Shown in pieces: positions 53,927 to 63,995 of a stretch of 64,000 nucleotides of DNA. The notes beneath the pieces are model-generated. The model did not search any database. It saw only the letters and a program-made list of their open reading frames with translations, and was not told where the DNA came from. The position numbers and the translations under genes are program-made. Every line of letters begins with the position of its first letter. The stretch's first letter is position 1. Source of the DNA: Proteobacteria bacterium UBA7415 (GTDB lineage Bacteria > Pseudomonadota > Gammaproteobacteria > Arenicellales > Arenicellaceae); contig DKML01000001.1 of NCBI GenBank assembly GCA_002470515.1, positions 31,760-95,759 on the forward strand, read 5' to 3'.

Positions 53927-54816
53927 TGGAGAACTTCCGAAAATAGAGTGTCAATTTGTTCAAATGAAATTAGGTATCGCTGAAAACAAAAGTGGCAATC
54001 CACTGTGACCGCATCTTTGTCTTCTGCTTTGTGTTCGGCTACTAAATCTCGTAGCTCTTCTTCGCCCAGTGCTTTTAGTGCATTAAGTGATCGCTCGGTG
54101 CTGCATTCACAACCAAACTGCAGCGACTTCACGTCGAATAAACGACAAGACTCATCGTGATAGAGCTTGGTCAACGCATCAGCGCTGGTATCCGCGTGGG
54201 CTTCTTCAAGGGTCATTGATTTAAGCAATACGTCTAGGTGCTCGAACCGTTGCTCACTTAAAGCAATATCTTTTATATGTTGTGCTGGTAGCGCGTGCAA
54301 GGAAAAACCCACTGCTTTTTCAGCTGTGGCGAGCAAATTAAAACGGCTTGGTAACTGTTCTGAGCGTTCGAAATAGTCTTCCAGGCACATCGCCAGACTG
54401 CCGTGCTCAACTGGGATAATACTCTGGTAGCGATCACCGTCATCCGGTGTGATAGTAACGGCCAAAACGGCTCCTGGAAGATGGTTCAGTATAATTTCGT
54501 CGGGCAATACAGCGCTGTGATCGTATTCGCAAATTGCCCGAACTGAGCCATCATTTGCGCAATCTGCTATTAACAGGTTTATATCGCTCTCGGTGCGCAT
54601 TTGCACCGTAAGACTGCCATCGGATTTGATGCTGTCTTTTAGCAATACAGCCGCAATCGTAAACTCATTAATTAGACGAGCTAGCGAATTAGGGTAGTAA
54701 TGCGTCGACTGAATAGTTTTGCAACTCTCGTCTAGACGTGCGTAACACCCGCGCACGTCGGCGTCGTCAAATACAAAGCGTCGCTTCAGGTCTGATTGGT
54801 TTAAGGAATTATTCAT
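53923..54816 (-). CDS. hslO: Redox-regulated chaperone Hsp33
   Basis: 297 residues. Holdase activated by oxidation and unfolding. The zinc cysteines are in FGCECSTERS and VDCHFCFQRY, the CxC...CxxC switch. The N-terminal domain opens with RRFVFDDADVRGCYARLDESC. Coupled to the DUF2058 gene downstream. Confidence 0.95.
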   Translation of the reverse strand: MNNSLNQSDLKRRFVFDDADVRGCYARLDESCKTIQSTHYYPNSLARLINEFTIAAVLLKDSIKSDGSLTVQMRTESDINLLIADCANDGSVRAICEYDHSAVLPDEIILNHLPGAVLAVTITPDDGDRYQSIIPVEHGSLAMCLEDYFERSEQLPSRFNLLATAEKAVGFSLHALPAQHIKDIALSEQRFEHLDVLLKSMTLEEAHADTSADALTKLYHDESCRLFDVKSLQFGCECSTERSLNALKALGEEELRDLVAEHKAEDKDAVTVDCHFCFQRYLISFEQIDTLFSEVLQ

Positions 54817-54860
54817 TAACTTTTTGAATCACACATAATAGGAAGAAAGTCGAGTTTGTA

Positions 54861-55673
54861 TTATCCAATCGTATTCCAAGCAAAAACAAGAATGACTAAT
54901 GCAAGCCCGATTCTATAGTAAACAAAGGGCATCATTCCGACACGTTCTACAAAACGCATAAAAACTCGAATACACAGAAGAGCCACAACGGCCGAGACAA
55001 CAATGCCAATCATGAGCACATCCCAAGCAACCGGGGTAGCCTTCTGACTAAGTTCTACACCTTTAAGCAGGCCCGGCAACATGATTGCAGGAATAGACAA
55101 CAAGAACGAGAATCGAGCGGCCGCAGTACGCGAGTATCCGAGCGCCAACATCGCGGTCATAGTAATTCCGGAACGAGAGGTACCTGGAATGAGCGCTAAA
55201 GCCTGTGCCGCACCGACCACCAATGCTTGTTTGTAATTAAGAGTATCGAGCGTGCCGTTATTAGATGAAGCGCGCCGGTCTGCCCATGCTAGAGCCAAGC
55301 CAAAGGCGAAGGTCGTGCATGCGATAACCAATGCACTGCGCAGGTTAAGTTCTATCCAGTCTCCTGCCGATAACCCCACAAGTCCGACGGGAATCGTCGC
55401 AACTATGATCCACCACCCCAATAAACCTTGTTGATCCCAACGCAACACTGACCATCCGCCAAACCATGAACCGACTATTTTGAGCAAATCTCGCTTAAAA
55501 TAGATCAGCACGGCAAGCAAGGTACCTACATGCACAGCCACATCGAACGCGAGGCCTTGGTCATCCCAACCTAGGAAGGTTGGCACCAAAATTAGATGCG
55601 CGGAGCTTGAGACGGGTAAAAACTCTGTCAAGCCTTGAATAGCGGCAAGTACTAGCGCCTGAAAATAGTCCAT
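54861..55673 (-). CDS. uppP: Undecaprenyl-diphosphatase UppP (BacA)
   Basis: 270 residues with seven or eight transmembrane helices. It recycles the C55 lipid carrier for peptidoglycan. Catalytic motifs are ALVLAAIQGLTEFLPVSSSAHLIL and ALIPGTSRSGITMTAML. Length and motifs are normal. Confidence 0.96.
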   Translation of the reverse strand: MDYFQALVLAAIQGLTEFLPVSSSAHLILVPTFLGWDDQGLAFDVAVHVGTLLAVLIYFKRDLLKIVGSWFGGWSVLRWDQQGLLGWWIIVATIPVGLVGLSAGDWIELNLRSALVIACTTFAFGLALAWADRRASSNNGTLDTLNYKQALVVGAAQALALIPGTSRSGITMTAMLALGYSRTAAARFSFLLSIPAIMLPGLLKGVELSQKATPVAWDVLMIGIVVSAVVALLCIRVFMRFVERVGMMPFVYYRIGLALVILVFAWNTIG

Positions 55674-55910
55674 CTGAGTAAATTAGTTGAGAGGTGTTTA
55701 ATTGACCAATGTTTTTTAAAGAGCGTCTTTATGAAGCGCACCCATAGAAGGCTGCATTGTACTCTTTATGATCACTCATATGGGAGATGCCTTTTGACGC
55801 AAACCGTAAATAGTTGAATTCTAAGCTAGCGTTACTCAGCCTAATTAGGTAGGTTTGGTCATTGATCCTCAGCTACCGCAATCTAGTTCTTTATAGAAGA
55901 CAGTTTCACT

Positions 55911-56699
55911 ATGAGTCCAACAGACGATCGCCAACAGAGTTCTAGTCTCGATACAAAACAGTATTCAAACAACCAAGTCGCCCTTGTTACCGGTGGCGCT
56001 CGGCGTATCGGCAAAGTCTTGGTAGAAACGCTGCACGCGCACGGGTTCAAAGTTGTTGTTCATTACAATAGCTCAGCGTTAGATGCTCAAGAGCTGGTAA
56101 CAGAGTTAAATAGGGCCCGGCCTGATTCTGCCCTTGCCATTGGTGCCGACCTAAACGACGTAAGCACCATAGAGCCTCTAGTTGGCCTTTGCGTTGATCA
56201 TTTTGGGCGACTCGATGTATTAGTGAACAATGCGTCGACTTTTTATCCAACTCCATTAGAACAGGCTACTGTTGAGCAGTGGGATGATTTGATGGGCAGC
56301 AACTTAAAAGCGCCTTTGTTTCTAGCTCAAGCCTGCGCCCCGTATTTAACTGAGAATCACGGATGTATCGTCAATATAGTCGACATTTATGCGCGCCGCC
56401 CTTTGCAAGACCATCCAATCTACGGCGCGGCAAAGGCGGGGCTCGAAATGCTCACTCGCTCCTTTGCCCGCGATCTTGCGCCTAAGGTTCGGGTTAACGC
56501 CGTTGCTCCGGGGGCAATTCTATGGCCCGAGCACGATGATCACCCGCTCAAGTTGGATGCTTTGTTGGAGCAAATACCCATGGCCCGTTTAGGCTCACCT
56601 GAAGACATTGCTCAAGCGATGTTGTTCTTTGTGTGTAACGCACCGTATATAACAGGCCAGACTATTGCTGTTGACGGCGGCAGGTCGGTGGTTAATTAA
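55911..56699 (+). CDS. folM: Pteridine reductase-like SDR (FolM/PTR1 type)
   Basis: 262 residues. NADPH-dependent short-chain dehydrogenase. TGGARRIGKVLVETLHAHGFKVVVHYN (the TGxxRxIG signature of pteridine reductases), VNNASTFYPTPLEQ, and the catalytic Tyr-Lys in DIYARRPLQDHPIYGAAKAG. It reduces dihydropteridines, such as dihydromonapterin. It is convergent with folB (4-bp overlap), supporting a folate/pterin role. Confidence 0.85.
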   Translation: MSPTDDRQQSSSLDTKQYSNNQVALVTGGARRIGKVLVETLHAHGFKVVVHYNSSALDAQELVTELNRARPDSALAIGADLNDVSTIEPLVGLCVDHFGRLDVLVNNASTFYPTPLEQATVEQWDDLMGSNLKAPLFLAQACAPYLTENHGCIVNIVDIYARRPLQDHPIYGAAKAGLEMLTRSFARDLAPKVRVNAVAPGAILWPEHDDHPLKLDALLEQIPMARLGSPEDIAQAMLFFVCNAPYITGQTIAVDGGRSVVN

Positions 56700-57049
56700 C
56701 GTGATCCGCGTTCGATAATTAAGCCGACGTGTTTGGCTTGTTGAAGAATCGCGCCTTTGTCTAAACTTAGCCTTAGCCAATTAAGCTCAAACTCTTGCTC
56801 AAGTATGTCGGCGAGTTGAGTGATCAGTGTCTCAATTAACTTAACTCTAGACGCCTCGGCATGTTCGACAATGCGCTCAGTGATTTTTTGATAATCAAGC
56901 GCGTCATTTAAATCATCAGATTGTGCGGCTTTAGAAAAGTCCGCGGCGCACTCAAGATCCAAAACCAGAGTTTGTGTGGTTGCTTGTTCCCACGGGTAGA
57001 CGCCAATGATGCATTGGCAACGAATGCCCTTGATAAAAATCGTATCCAT
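56696..57049 (-). CDS. folB: Dihydroneopterin aldolase FolB
   Basis: 117 residues. Folate pathway enzyme. MDTIFIKGIRCQCIIGVYPWEQATTQTLVLDLEC and the catalytic Glu/Lys pair, with LRLSLDKGAILQQAKHVGLIIER at the end, are typical. Divergent from plsY, as in E. coli (folB-plsY). Confidence 0.93.
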   Translation of the reverse strand: MDTIFIKGIRCQCIIGVYPWEQATTQTLVLDLECAADFSKAAQSDDLNDALDYQKITERIVEHAEASRVKLIETLITQLADILEQEFELNWLRLSLDKGAILQQAKHVGLIIERGSR

Positions 57050-57245
57050 ACGCCCATTCTAAAGCCAAGCGAGCTGATACGCCATAGAGTAAAATAAAGG
57101 CTACATTGATAACGCTTAAAAAGCTGATGTTGAGCGCTCAATGTGTTTTGCACCTCTAAGCCGCTCTAGCTCTTAATGCAGGGTGAAGCACTGTATCGGC
57201 GGGTATTACCCACTATTAACTTTTTTTACTTCGGTATCAAACGCT

Positions 57246-57854
57246 ATGGACACCCTCACACCTTATCTATTAGTCCTTTTTGCCTATGCCTTGGGCTCTG
57301 TCTCTAGCGCTGTTATTACCGCGAAATTAATGCGTCTACCAGATCCTCGTACATCAGGTAGCGGCAATCCTGGCGCAACAAATGTGTTACGGACGGGCGG
57401 TAAGTTAGCGGCGATCATCACACTTACAGGTGATGTGCTTAAGGGTTTGATCCCCGTTTTGGTCGCCCTACACTTTCACGTAAGCTACGGCTGGGTTGCT
57501 GTGGTGAGCATTGCCGCATTTATGGGCCACCTATATCCCGTGTTCTTTGGCTTTAAAGGTGGTAAAGGCGTTGCCACCGCAATCGGTGTGTTCGCAGGGC
57601 TTTCTTTGCCATTACTCGGCGTGTTTATAGGGGTTTGGTTACTGACCGCGATTATCACTCGATACTCATCACTCGCGGCTTTAATCGCTACCGCAGTGAC
57701 CGGGCTGGCTAGTTTCGCAATTTTTAAAGATCCGGCGCAGCATCAATTAATAGGTGGCGTACTTTGGATAGTGGCGTTTTTGTTCCAGCGCCATCGAGAA
57801 AACTTGGAACGGCTTAAAGCGGGCACAGAAAGTAAGATTGGCAGCAAGAAGTAA
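57246..57854 (+). CDS. plsY: Glycerol-3-phosphate acyltransferase PlsY
   Basis: 202 residues from the ATG at 57246; an extension to 57183 is open but outside the family. Five transmembrane helices. It acylates glycerol-3-phosphate with acyl-phosphate. Motifs GSVSSAVI, SGNPGATNVLRTGGK, GHLYPVFFGFKGGKGVAT and the C-terminal RHREN loop are complete. Confidence 0.95.
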   Translation: MDTLTPYLLVLFAYALGSVSSAVITAKLMRLPDPRTSGSGNPGATNVLRTGGKLAAIITLTGDVLKGLIPVLVALHFHVSYGWVAVVSIAAFMGHLYPVFFGFKGGKGVATAIGVFAGLSLPLLGVFIGVWLLTAIITRYSSLAALIATAVTGLASFAIFKDPAQHQLIGGVLWIVAFLFQRHRENLERLKAGTESKIGSKK

Positions 57855-57880
57855 TCCTTACTTCTATAACTCATCATTCT

Positions 57881-58891
57881 TTAAAGCGCAGGCAATTCTT
57901 CTATGGACCAGCGCGCCTTAACACTAAAACCCAAATCACGCGTTGATTGATGCAAGCGCTGGCAGCCTGCGTAGGCGATCATTGCGCCATTATCAGTACA
58001 GAGTTCGATCTTTGGGTAAAAGACTTTACCGCCCGATTTCTCCATCATGGCTTTTAAGCGCTCACGTAAAGCGATGTTAGCACCCACCCCGCCTGCCACG
58101 ACCAATCGCGGAATGTTTGTTTGTTCAATAGCGCGCTTACACTTCTTTACTAGGGTATCGACTGCTGCGTCTTGAAACGCCCATGCAATATCGGAAACGG
58201 TCTTTTGATCTAAGGTGTTTTTCTGTACCGTCGTCAGAGCAAACGTTTTTAGGCCGCTAAAACTAAAGTCTAAGCCCGGCCTATCCATCATTGGTCTAGG
58301 GAATTTGAAACGCTTTGGGTCGCCCATCTCGGCCGTTTTCGATATGGCTGGCCCACCTGGATAACCCAGCCCAAGCAACTTGGCAGTTTTATCAAACGCT
58401 TCGCCAACGGCATCATCAAGTGTTTGCCCTAAAATTTCATATTCCCCTACAGCCTGCACACGAGCAAGCAGCGTGTGTCCGCCCGAAACCAAAAGCGCAA
58501 TAAAGGGAAAGTCTGGCGCATCTTCTTCGAGCATCGGCGCGAGCATATGGCCTTCCATATGATGCACGCCTACCGTTGGAACATCCCATGCGAATGCCAA
58601 ACCTTTAGCAATAGCGCTGCCCGCGAGCAAAGCACCTGCAAGGCCTGGGCCGGAGGTATAGGCAATACCGTCTACGCTATTAGGTGCAACGCCCGCTTCT
58701 TCCATAACGGCGTCCACCAACGGAATAACCTTTCGAACATGGTCACGCGCCGCCAACTCAGGCACTACGCCACCATATTTTTGATGAGTTTTAATTTGAG
58801 AGTAGAGAGCGTGCGCTAGCAAGCCTTGTTCTGAGTCGTACAGAGCAATACCAGTGTCGTCGCAAGACGTTTCAATTCCGAGAACGCGCAT
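57881..58891 (-). CDS. tsaD: tRNA N6-adenosine threonylcarbamoyltransferase TsaD
   Basis: 336 residues. It makes t6A37 in tRNAs reading ANN codons. ASKHA fold: [16 protein letters not shown], metal motif [39 protein letters not shown] and [14 protein letters not shown]. Divergent from rpsU, the standard gammaproteobacterial arrangement. Confidence 0.97.
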   Translation of the reverse strand: MRVLGIETSCDDTGIALYDSEQGLLAHALYSQIKTHQKYGGVVPELAARDHVRKVIPLVDAVMEEAGVAPNSVDGIAYTSGPGLAGALLAGSAIAKGLAFAWDVPTVGVHHMEGHMLAPMLEEDAPDFPFIALLVSGGHTLLARVQAVGEYEILGQTLDDAVGEAFDKTAKLLGLGYPGGPAISKTAEMGDPKRFKFPRPMMDRPGLDFSFSGLKTFALTTVQKNTLDQKTVSDIAWAFQDAAVDTLVKKCKRAIEQTNIPRLVVAGGVGANIALRERLKAMMEKSGGKVFYPKIELCTDNGAMIAYAGCQRLHQSTRDLGFSVKARWSIEELPAL

Positions 58892-59092
58892 AAAACAGTC
58901 GTGAATAAGAGAATTAGCAGCTGCTAACCAATAATGGCAGCGATTAAAGCGAACAGAGTCAGATCCCGCCTAAAAACTTTATTGACTCAAAGAGTATACA
59001 AACGCTGTGTTTCTAGATAGAATCCGCCGCCCAAACGTTGGTTCAGATGATATAGGAACCGACCGACTAAAACATCAAGACAATTAGACAAG

Positions 59093-59308
59093 ATGCCACA
59101 AGTAAAAGTAAAAAATGACGAGCCGTTTGACGTAACGCTACGTAAATTTCGTCGCTCATGCGAAAAAGCTGGAATTTTCACAGAAATGCGTGCTCGCGAA
59201 TTCTATGAAAAACCAACCTCAGTACGCAAGCGCAAGGGCGCTGCGGCTAAGAAACGTGAAATGAAACGCGCCTCTCGCGGCCGTATTCGTACTACACGTA
59301 TGTATTAA
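59093..59308 (+). CDS. rpsU: 30S ribosomal protein S21
   Basis: 71 residues, highly basic. It begins [27 protein letters not shown], with the normal gammaproteobacterial length. First gene of the macromolecular synthesis operon (rpsU, yqeY, dnaG, rpoD), which coordinates translation, replication and transcription. Confidence 0.98.
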   Translation: MPQVKVKNDEPFDVTLRKFRRSCEKAGIFTEMRAREFYEKPTSVRKRKGAAAKKREMKRASRGRIRTTRMY

Positions 59309-59383
59309 AGCTGCGTTCTGGTTTCGACCAGACCCAGTTTTATACACTCTTTTACGCAAGACGATAGAGACCGATAGTTACCA

Positions 59384-59839
59384 ATGGTTACCGACGTGTC
59401 ACTTAAAGACCAAATATTGGCCGACATGAAGACGGCGATGCGCGAAAAAGCGACATCTCGTCTGGAATCTATTCGCATGCTCCGCGCTGCAATACAGCGT
59501 AAAGAAGTTGATGACCGAATAGAGCTCAATGATGAGCAAGTACTCGGCATTCTACAAAAGCAAATTAAACAATCGCAGGATGCGATTAAGCAATTTGTAC
59601 AAGGCGAACGTCCTGATCTAGCCGAAAAGGAACAAGCTCATGTGGATAACTTAGCAAGCTACTTACCCGCGCAACTAAGCGACGACGAAGTAGCGCTTGC
59701 AGTGGATGCCGCAATAGCCAAGACTGGCGCCGCAGCAATGCAAGATATGGGCAAGGTCATGGGATTACTCAAAGGCGAACTGCAAGGTCGCGCCGACATG
59801 GGTAAGGTTAGCGGGCTGATTAAGGCTAAGTTAAGTTAG
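59384..59839 (+). CDS. yqeY: GatB/YqeY domain protein
   Basis: 151 residues, helical. SLKDQILADMKTAMREKATSRLESIRMLRAAIQRKEVD and the C-terminal GKVMGLLKGELQGRADMGKVSGLIKAKL match the YqeY family, related to the tRNA-binding tail domain of GatB. Role uncertain. It sits between rpsU and dnaG, as in many gammaproteobacteria outside enterics. Confidence 0.95.
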   Translation: MVTDVSLKDQILADMKTAMREKATSRLESIRMLRAAIQRKEVDDRIELNDEQVLGILQKQIKQSQDAIKQFVQGERPDLAEKEQAHVDNLASYLPAQLSDDEVALAVDAAIAKTGAAAMQDMGKVMGLLKGELQGRADMGKVSGLIKAKLS

Positions 59840-59931
59840 ACTAGAACAAGCCCCAATCGGTTGCACCAGAGATTCTGTCTGCTCCAAACACCTAATCCTA
59901 TTAGTAACGTCAGTCTCTCTTATGCTTGCAA

Positions 59932-59951
59932 GCCATTTGCTTGCCATTTGC
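59932..59951. repeat. 11-bp tandem duplication
   Basis: GCCATTTGCTT at 59932-59942 is followed by GCCATTTGC at 59943-59951, in the gap between yqeY and dnaG. Confidence 0.7.
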
Positions 59952-60047
59952 ACTGCTCTATACATGTATCTGCTCGAAACGGACGCATTTCGGTTTCTTC
60001 TGGCAATTTCTAACCGTCGACCTATGCTTTAGCTGTAAAATAACCCT

Positions 60048-61796
60048 ATGGCAGGCCGAATCCCACAGCACTTTATAGACCAACTAATCAATCGAGTTGA
60101 TTTAGTGGATCTTATTGACGGCTATGTTCCATTAAAGAAAGCCGGCTCCAATTACAAAGCCTGCTGTCCTTTTCACAACGAGAAAACCCCCTCTTTCTCG
60201 GTTTCAGCAGCAAAACAGTTTTATCACTGCTTTGGTTGCGGTGCGAGCGGCACGGCTATTAGCTTTTTAATGGAGTACGACCATTTGGAGTTCCGTGAAG
60301 CCGTTGAGAAGCTGGCAGGAGCCGCAGGATTAGAGATCCCTGAAGAGGCACAAACGGCCCAGCCCGTTAAGCACACTCAGCAAGGCGTTGATCTCTATGA
60401 GTTAATGAAATCGGTGAGCGCTTATTTTCAGGAGCAGTTACGCCATCATTCAGATCGTGGCCTCGCCGTTGACTACCTGAAAAATCGAGGGTTGAGCGGG
60501 CAAACTGCAAAGCACTTTGGATTAGGCTACGCGCCCGAGGGTTGGGACAATTTAATGTCTAAACTCGGCACTTCCTCAGCGCAAAAGAAAGCCCTTGAAG
60601 ACACTGGAATGCTCACGCGCAACGAAAAAGGTCGAGTGTATGACCGATTTCGCGGTCGCATTATGTTTCCCATAGAAGATCATCGCGGCAGAATCGTCGG
60701 CTTTGGTGGCCGGGTTCTAGACAAAGGCGAGCCCAAATATCTCAATTCTCCAGAAACCCCCATTTTTCACAAAGGCTCAGAACTTTACGGTTTGTATGGC
60801 GCTCGTGGCGGAATTAAAGAACAAGACAATGTCATAGTAGTTGAGGGCTATATGGACGTAGTTGCCTTAGCCGAAGCCGGTGTTAACAATGCTGTGGCGA
60901 CATTAGGCACTGCAACAACTACCATGCACTTACAGCGCCTTTTTAGACACACAAGCAACCTCGTGTTTTCTTTTGATGGCGATCGCGCGGGTAGGGCAGC
61001 GGCCTGGAAAGCACTAGAAACCAGCCTGCCTCAGATGCAGGATGGTCGTACTGTTAGCTTCTTGTTCTTACCCGATGGAGAAGATCCAGATTCGATGGTG
61101 CAAAAGGAAGGCAAGGAGGCGTTTTTGGAAAGAGTAAAAACAGCCAAACCGATAATCGAATTTCTAATAGCACATTTGTCTGAACAAGCTGATTTGGACC
61201 GCTTAGACGGCCGAGCCAAACTCGCCAGCTTGGCCAAGCCCTTAATCAAGCAGCTACCTAAGGGCGTATTAAGACAACTGTTTATCGAAACCATAGCGCG
61301 AATGGTCAATACCGCCCCCAATTCTTTATTAGAGCCAGAGCCTGCACGTCAGGAAAGTTCTCGGCCTGGAAAGAGGCTCCATAAGTCTTCCAAACCTGCA
61401 CCACTTACGCCAATGCGTCGAGCTATTTCTTTATTGCTTCAGCATCCGGAGCTAGCGCACAACATTAAAGATTTAGGCCCGCTTCGAGTATCCCAAGTAC
61501 ATGGCAAAGACGTACTCGTTGATCTTTTAGAGCTGTGTAAGTCGGGCGACGGAATCAGCACGGGCGTTATTTTAGAGCGGTTTAGAGAACAAGGTTTGTA
61601 CTCAGCCCTTGAAAAACTAGCTAGTCATGACCATCTGTTAGAATCAGAAGCGTTGCAATCAACTTTTCAGTCACTTATAGCCGGCATTGAACAATCAGCC
61701 GCGAGTTCAGAGTTAGACACTCTAATCGCAAAAGCTGAAAATCAATCACTTAACTCAGAAGAGAAACTAAGACTGAACCAACTATTGCAGCGATAG
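60048..61796 (+). CDS. dnaG: DNA primase
   Basis: 582 residues. The zinc-binding domain has CCPFHNEKTPSF and FYHCFGCG (CHC2 type). The RNA-polymerase core and TOPRIM domain follow (VVEGYMDVVALAEAG, FSFDGDRAGR with the acidic metal ligands). The C-terminal DnaB-interacting helical domain starts near residue 440. Normal length. A 208-bp gap separates it from yqeY. Confidence 0.97.
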   Translation: MAGRIPQHFIDQLINRVDLVDLIDGYVPLKKAGSNYKACCPFHNEKTPSFSVSAAKQFYHCFGCGASGTAISFLMEYDHLEFREAVEKLAGAAGLEIPEEAQTAQPVKHTQQGVDLYELMKSVSAYFQEQLRHHSDRGLAVDYLKNRGLSGQTAKHFGLGYAPEGWDNLMSKLGTSSAQKKALEDTGMLTRNEKGRVYDRFRGRIMFPIEDHRGRIVGFGGRVLDKGEPKYLNSPETPIFHKGSELYGLYGARGGIKEQDNVIVVEGYMDVVALAEAGVNNAVATLGTATTTMHLQRLFRHTSNLVFSFDGDRAGRAAAWKALETSLPQMQDGRTVSFLFLPDGEDPDSMVQKEGKEAFLERVKTAKPIIEFLIAHLSEQADLDRLDGRAKLASLAKPLIKQLPKGVLRQLFIETIARMVNTAPNSLLEPEPARQESSRPGKRLHKSSKPAPLTPMRRAISLLLQHPELAHNIKDLGPLRVSQVHGKDVLVDLLELCKSGDGISTGVILERFREQGLYSALEKLASHDHLLESEALQSTFQSLIAGIEQSAASSELDTLIAKAENQSLNSEEKLRLNQLLQR

Positions 61797-61971
61797 GTAC
61801 TATCGTTAGGTAGAAACTCGACGCAAATATCTAATTTTATTGAATAAAATGCGATTTTTACGGCTAGTTGATATAAAATTGATCGTTAACCCGATTAAAA
61901 CCCAAGAAAGAATATAACCGTTTGAGTGTGTTGCTAATCGCACTTGAGCGTTTTTGTGTGAGGTTCCAAAT

Positions 61972-63801
61972 ATGGATTCCAGTAGCAAAAAGTCAGAACT
62001 GAAACGACTTATCTTAAAAGGCAAAGAGCAAGGCTTTTTGACCTATCGAGAAATCAACGACCATCTGCCTGAAGACATGAACGACACCGACCAAATTGAG
62101 TCGGTAGTTAACATGATCAACGATATGGGTATTGAGGTCTTCGACGCCGTCCCCGATGCAGATTCGCTTTTACTAAAAGCTGAAACTGACAAAGAAGCCG
62201 AGGACGATGATGACAACACTGATGCCGTATTGGCGACAGCTGTTGAAAGCGAATTTGGCCGCACTACAGACCCTGTTCGTATGTATATGCGCGAAATGGG
62301 TACAGTCGACTTATTGACACGCGCCGACGAGATCAATCTCGCCCAACGTATCGAAGATGGCATCCGCCAATCTACGGTTGCGATGGCAGCGTGTCCTTCT
62401 GCGATTCAAACCATTCTCGACTACTTTGACCTAGTCAAAAAAGAAGAGATGCGCCTTACTGATCTACTGGTTGCCTTTATTGATCCGAATGCCGAAATCG
62501 ATCCGAACCCAGTTCAGTCTGGGTCTGCTGCTAAGAAAAATGACGATGATGACGAAGAGGACGAAGAAGAAGAAAAGCCAGTAGATACTGGCCCTTGTAT
62601 CGACGAGGCCAAAGAACGTTTTAAGTTAATGGGCCGCCAACATGCGCGTCATGACAAAGCACTCAACAAGTATGGCTATGACAGCAAACAAGCCAGGAAG
62701 GTTCAGGAAGAGCTGATTGAAGGCTTAATGGAAATTAAGTTTGTACCTAAGATTGTTGAAAGTCTTTGGGAAGGTGTACGTTTTCAAGTTGAGACAGTTC
62801 GTCAGCACGAAAAGGCGCTGATGGATATTGCTGTTAATGAAGCTGGCATTACTCGTAAAGAGTTCATCGAATTGTTTGTAGGTAACGAGCTTGATAAAGG
62901 CTTGTATAAAACGTTACACAAATTGGCGAAGACCAAAGAAGCCATAGAAGAAAACGAAGCGCTCATCATTATGTCGCAGGCAAAGCTTAATCGCATTGTT
63001 GTGGCTATGGGCATTCCGATTGAAGAAGTAAAAGACATCAACCGTCGCATGTCGATTGGCGAAGCTAAAGCTCGTCGCGCCAAGAAAGAGATGGTTGAAG
63101 CAAACTTACGTCTGGTTATTTCAATTGCTAAGAAATACACCAACCGTGGATTGCAGTTCCTAGACCTGATTCAAGAAGGCAACATCGGCTTAATGAAAGC
63201 AGTAGATAAGTTTGAGTACCGCCGTGGTTATAAGTTCTCAACTTACGCCACATGGTGGATTCGTCAGGCGATTACTCGCTCGATTGCTGACCAAGCGCGC
63301 ACTATTCGTATACCGGTACACATGATCGAAACGATCAACAAACTGAACCGAATCTCTCGTCAAATTCTGCAAGAGAAAGGCCGCGAAGCCTTGCCTGAAG
63401 AATTAGCCGAGCGCATGGAAATGCCAGAAGACAAAGTACGTAAGGTGTTGAAGATCGCTAAGGAACCAATTTCGATGGAAACACCGATTGGCGACGACGA
63501 AGACTCATCATTGGGTGACTTTATCGAAGACAAAAATGTTGAGGCTCCAATGGAAGCCGCTACAACGTCTGGACTCTTATTTGCGACAGGAGAGATCTTA
63601 GAAAGCCTAACGCCAAGAGAAGCCAAAGTATTAAGAATGCGCTTTGGTATCGGCATGAACACCGACCACACCTTGGAAGAAGTAGGCAAACAGTTTGACG
63701 TAACCCGCGAACGGATTCGTCAGATCGAAGCCAAAGCACTACGCAAACTACGTCATCCATCACGTTCTGAGCACCTGAAAAGCTTCTTAGAACAAAACTA
63801 G
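61972..63801 (+). CDS. rpoD: RNA polymerase primary sigma factor (sigma70)
   Basis: 609 residues from the ATG at 61972 (GAGG eight bases upstream). Region 1.1 is at the N-terminus ([24 protein letters not shown]). Region 1.2 has [18 protein letters not shown], and an acidic non-conserved region lies at about 180-200. Regions 2.1-2.4 include [50 protein letters not shown], and region 4.2 includes [31 protein letters not shown]. Last gene of the macromolecular synthesis operon. Confidence 0.99.
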   Translation: MDSSSKKSELKRLILKGKEQGFLTYREINDHLPEDMNDTDQIESVVNMINDMGIEVFDAVPDADSLLLKAETDKEAEDDDDNTDAVLATAVESEFGRTTDPVRMYMREMGTVDLLTRADEINLAQRIEDGIRQSTVAMAACPSAIQTILDYFDLVKKEEMRLTDLLVAFIDPNAEIDPNPVQSGSAAKKNDDDDEEDEEEEKPVDTGPCIDEAKERFKLMGRQHARHDKALNKYGYDSKQARKVQEELIEGLMEIKFVPKIVESLWEGVRFQVETVRQHEKALMDIAVNEAGITRKEFIELFVGNELDKGLYKTLHKLAKTKEAIEENEALIIMSQAKLNRIVVAMGIPIEEVKDINRRMSIGEAKARRAKKEMVEANLRLVISIAKKYTNRGLQFLDLIQEGNIGLMKAVDKFEYRRGYKFSTYATWWIRQAITRSIADQARTIRIPVHMIETINKLNRISRQILQEKGREALPEELAERMEMPEDKVRKVLKIAKEPISMETPIGDDEDSSLGDFIEDKNVEAPMEAATTSGLLFATGEILESLTPREAKVLRMRFGIGMNTDHTLEEVGKQFDVTRERIRQIEAKALRKLRHPSRSEHLKSFLEQN

Positions 63802-63820
63802 GCGGCCTGTTCGTAACATT

Positions 63821-63865
63821 AAGCCCTATTGCAAACGTCAAAAGCGACTGTAATAGGGCTTTCTT
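63821..63865 (+). terminator. rpoD intrinsic terminator
   Basis: AAGCCCTATT (63821-63830) pairs with AATAGGGCTT (63852-63861) and is followed by TCTT, 20 bp after the rpoD stop. Confidence 0.8.
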
Positions 63866-63918
63866 ATTTAGCGATATTTTTGTAATATTGCGCCCCGCAA
63901 GACCGTAGAAATTATTAC

Positions 63919-63995
63919 GGGCCTATAGCTCAGTTGGTTAGAGCAGTGGACTCATAATCCATTGGTCCTTGGTTCGAGTCCAAGTAGGCCCACCA
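63919..63995 (+). tRNA. ileX: tRNA-Ile2 (anticodon CAU, lysidine type)
   Basis: 77 bases with encoded CCA. The 7-bp acceptor stem (GGGCCTA/TAGGCCC) is perfect, with D-arm GCTC..GAGC, anticodon loop CTCATAA and T-arm CTTGG-TTCGAGT-CCAAG. Anticodon CAT could mean Met, but the GACTCATAATC loop context and position directly after rpoD match E. coli ileX, whose C34 is changed to lysidine by TilS to read AUA. No initiator feature (it has a paired position 1 and no GGG/CCC anticodon stem). Confidence 0.93.

Noticed and set aside
63919..63995. Elongator or initiator tRNA-Met
   Set aside because: The anticodon is CAT, but the loop and stem context and the position after rpoD fit the lysidine-modified tRNA-Ile2, and initiator hallmarks are absent.
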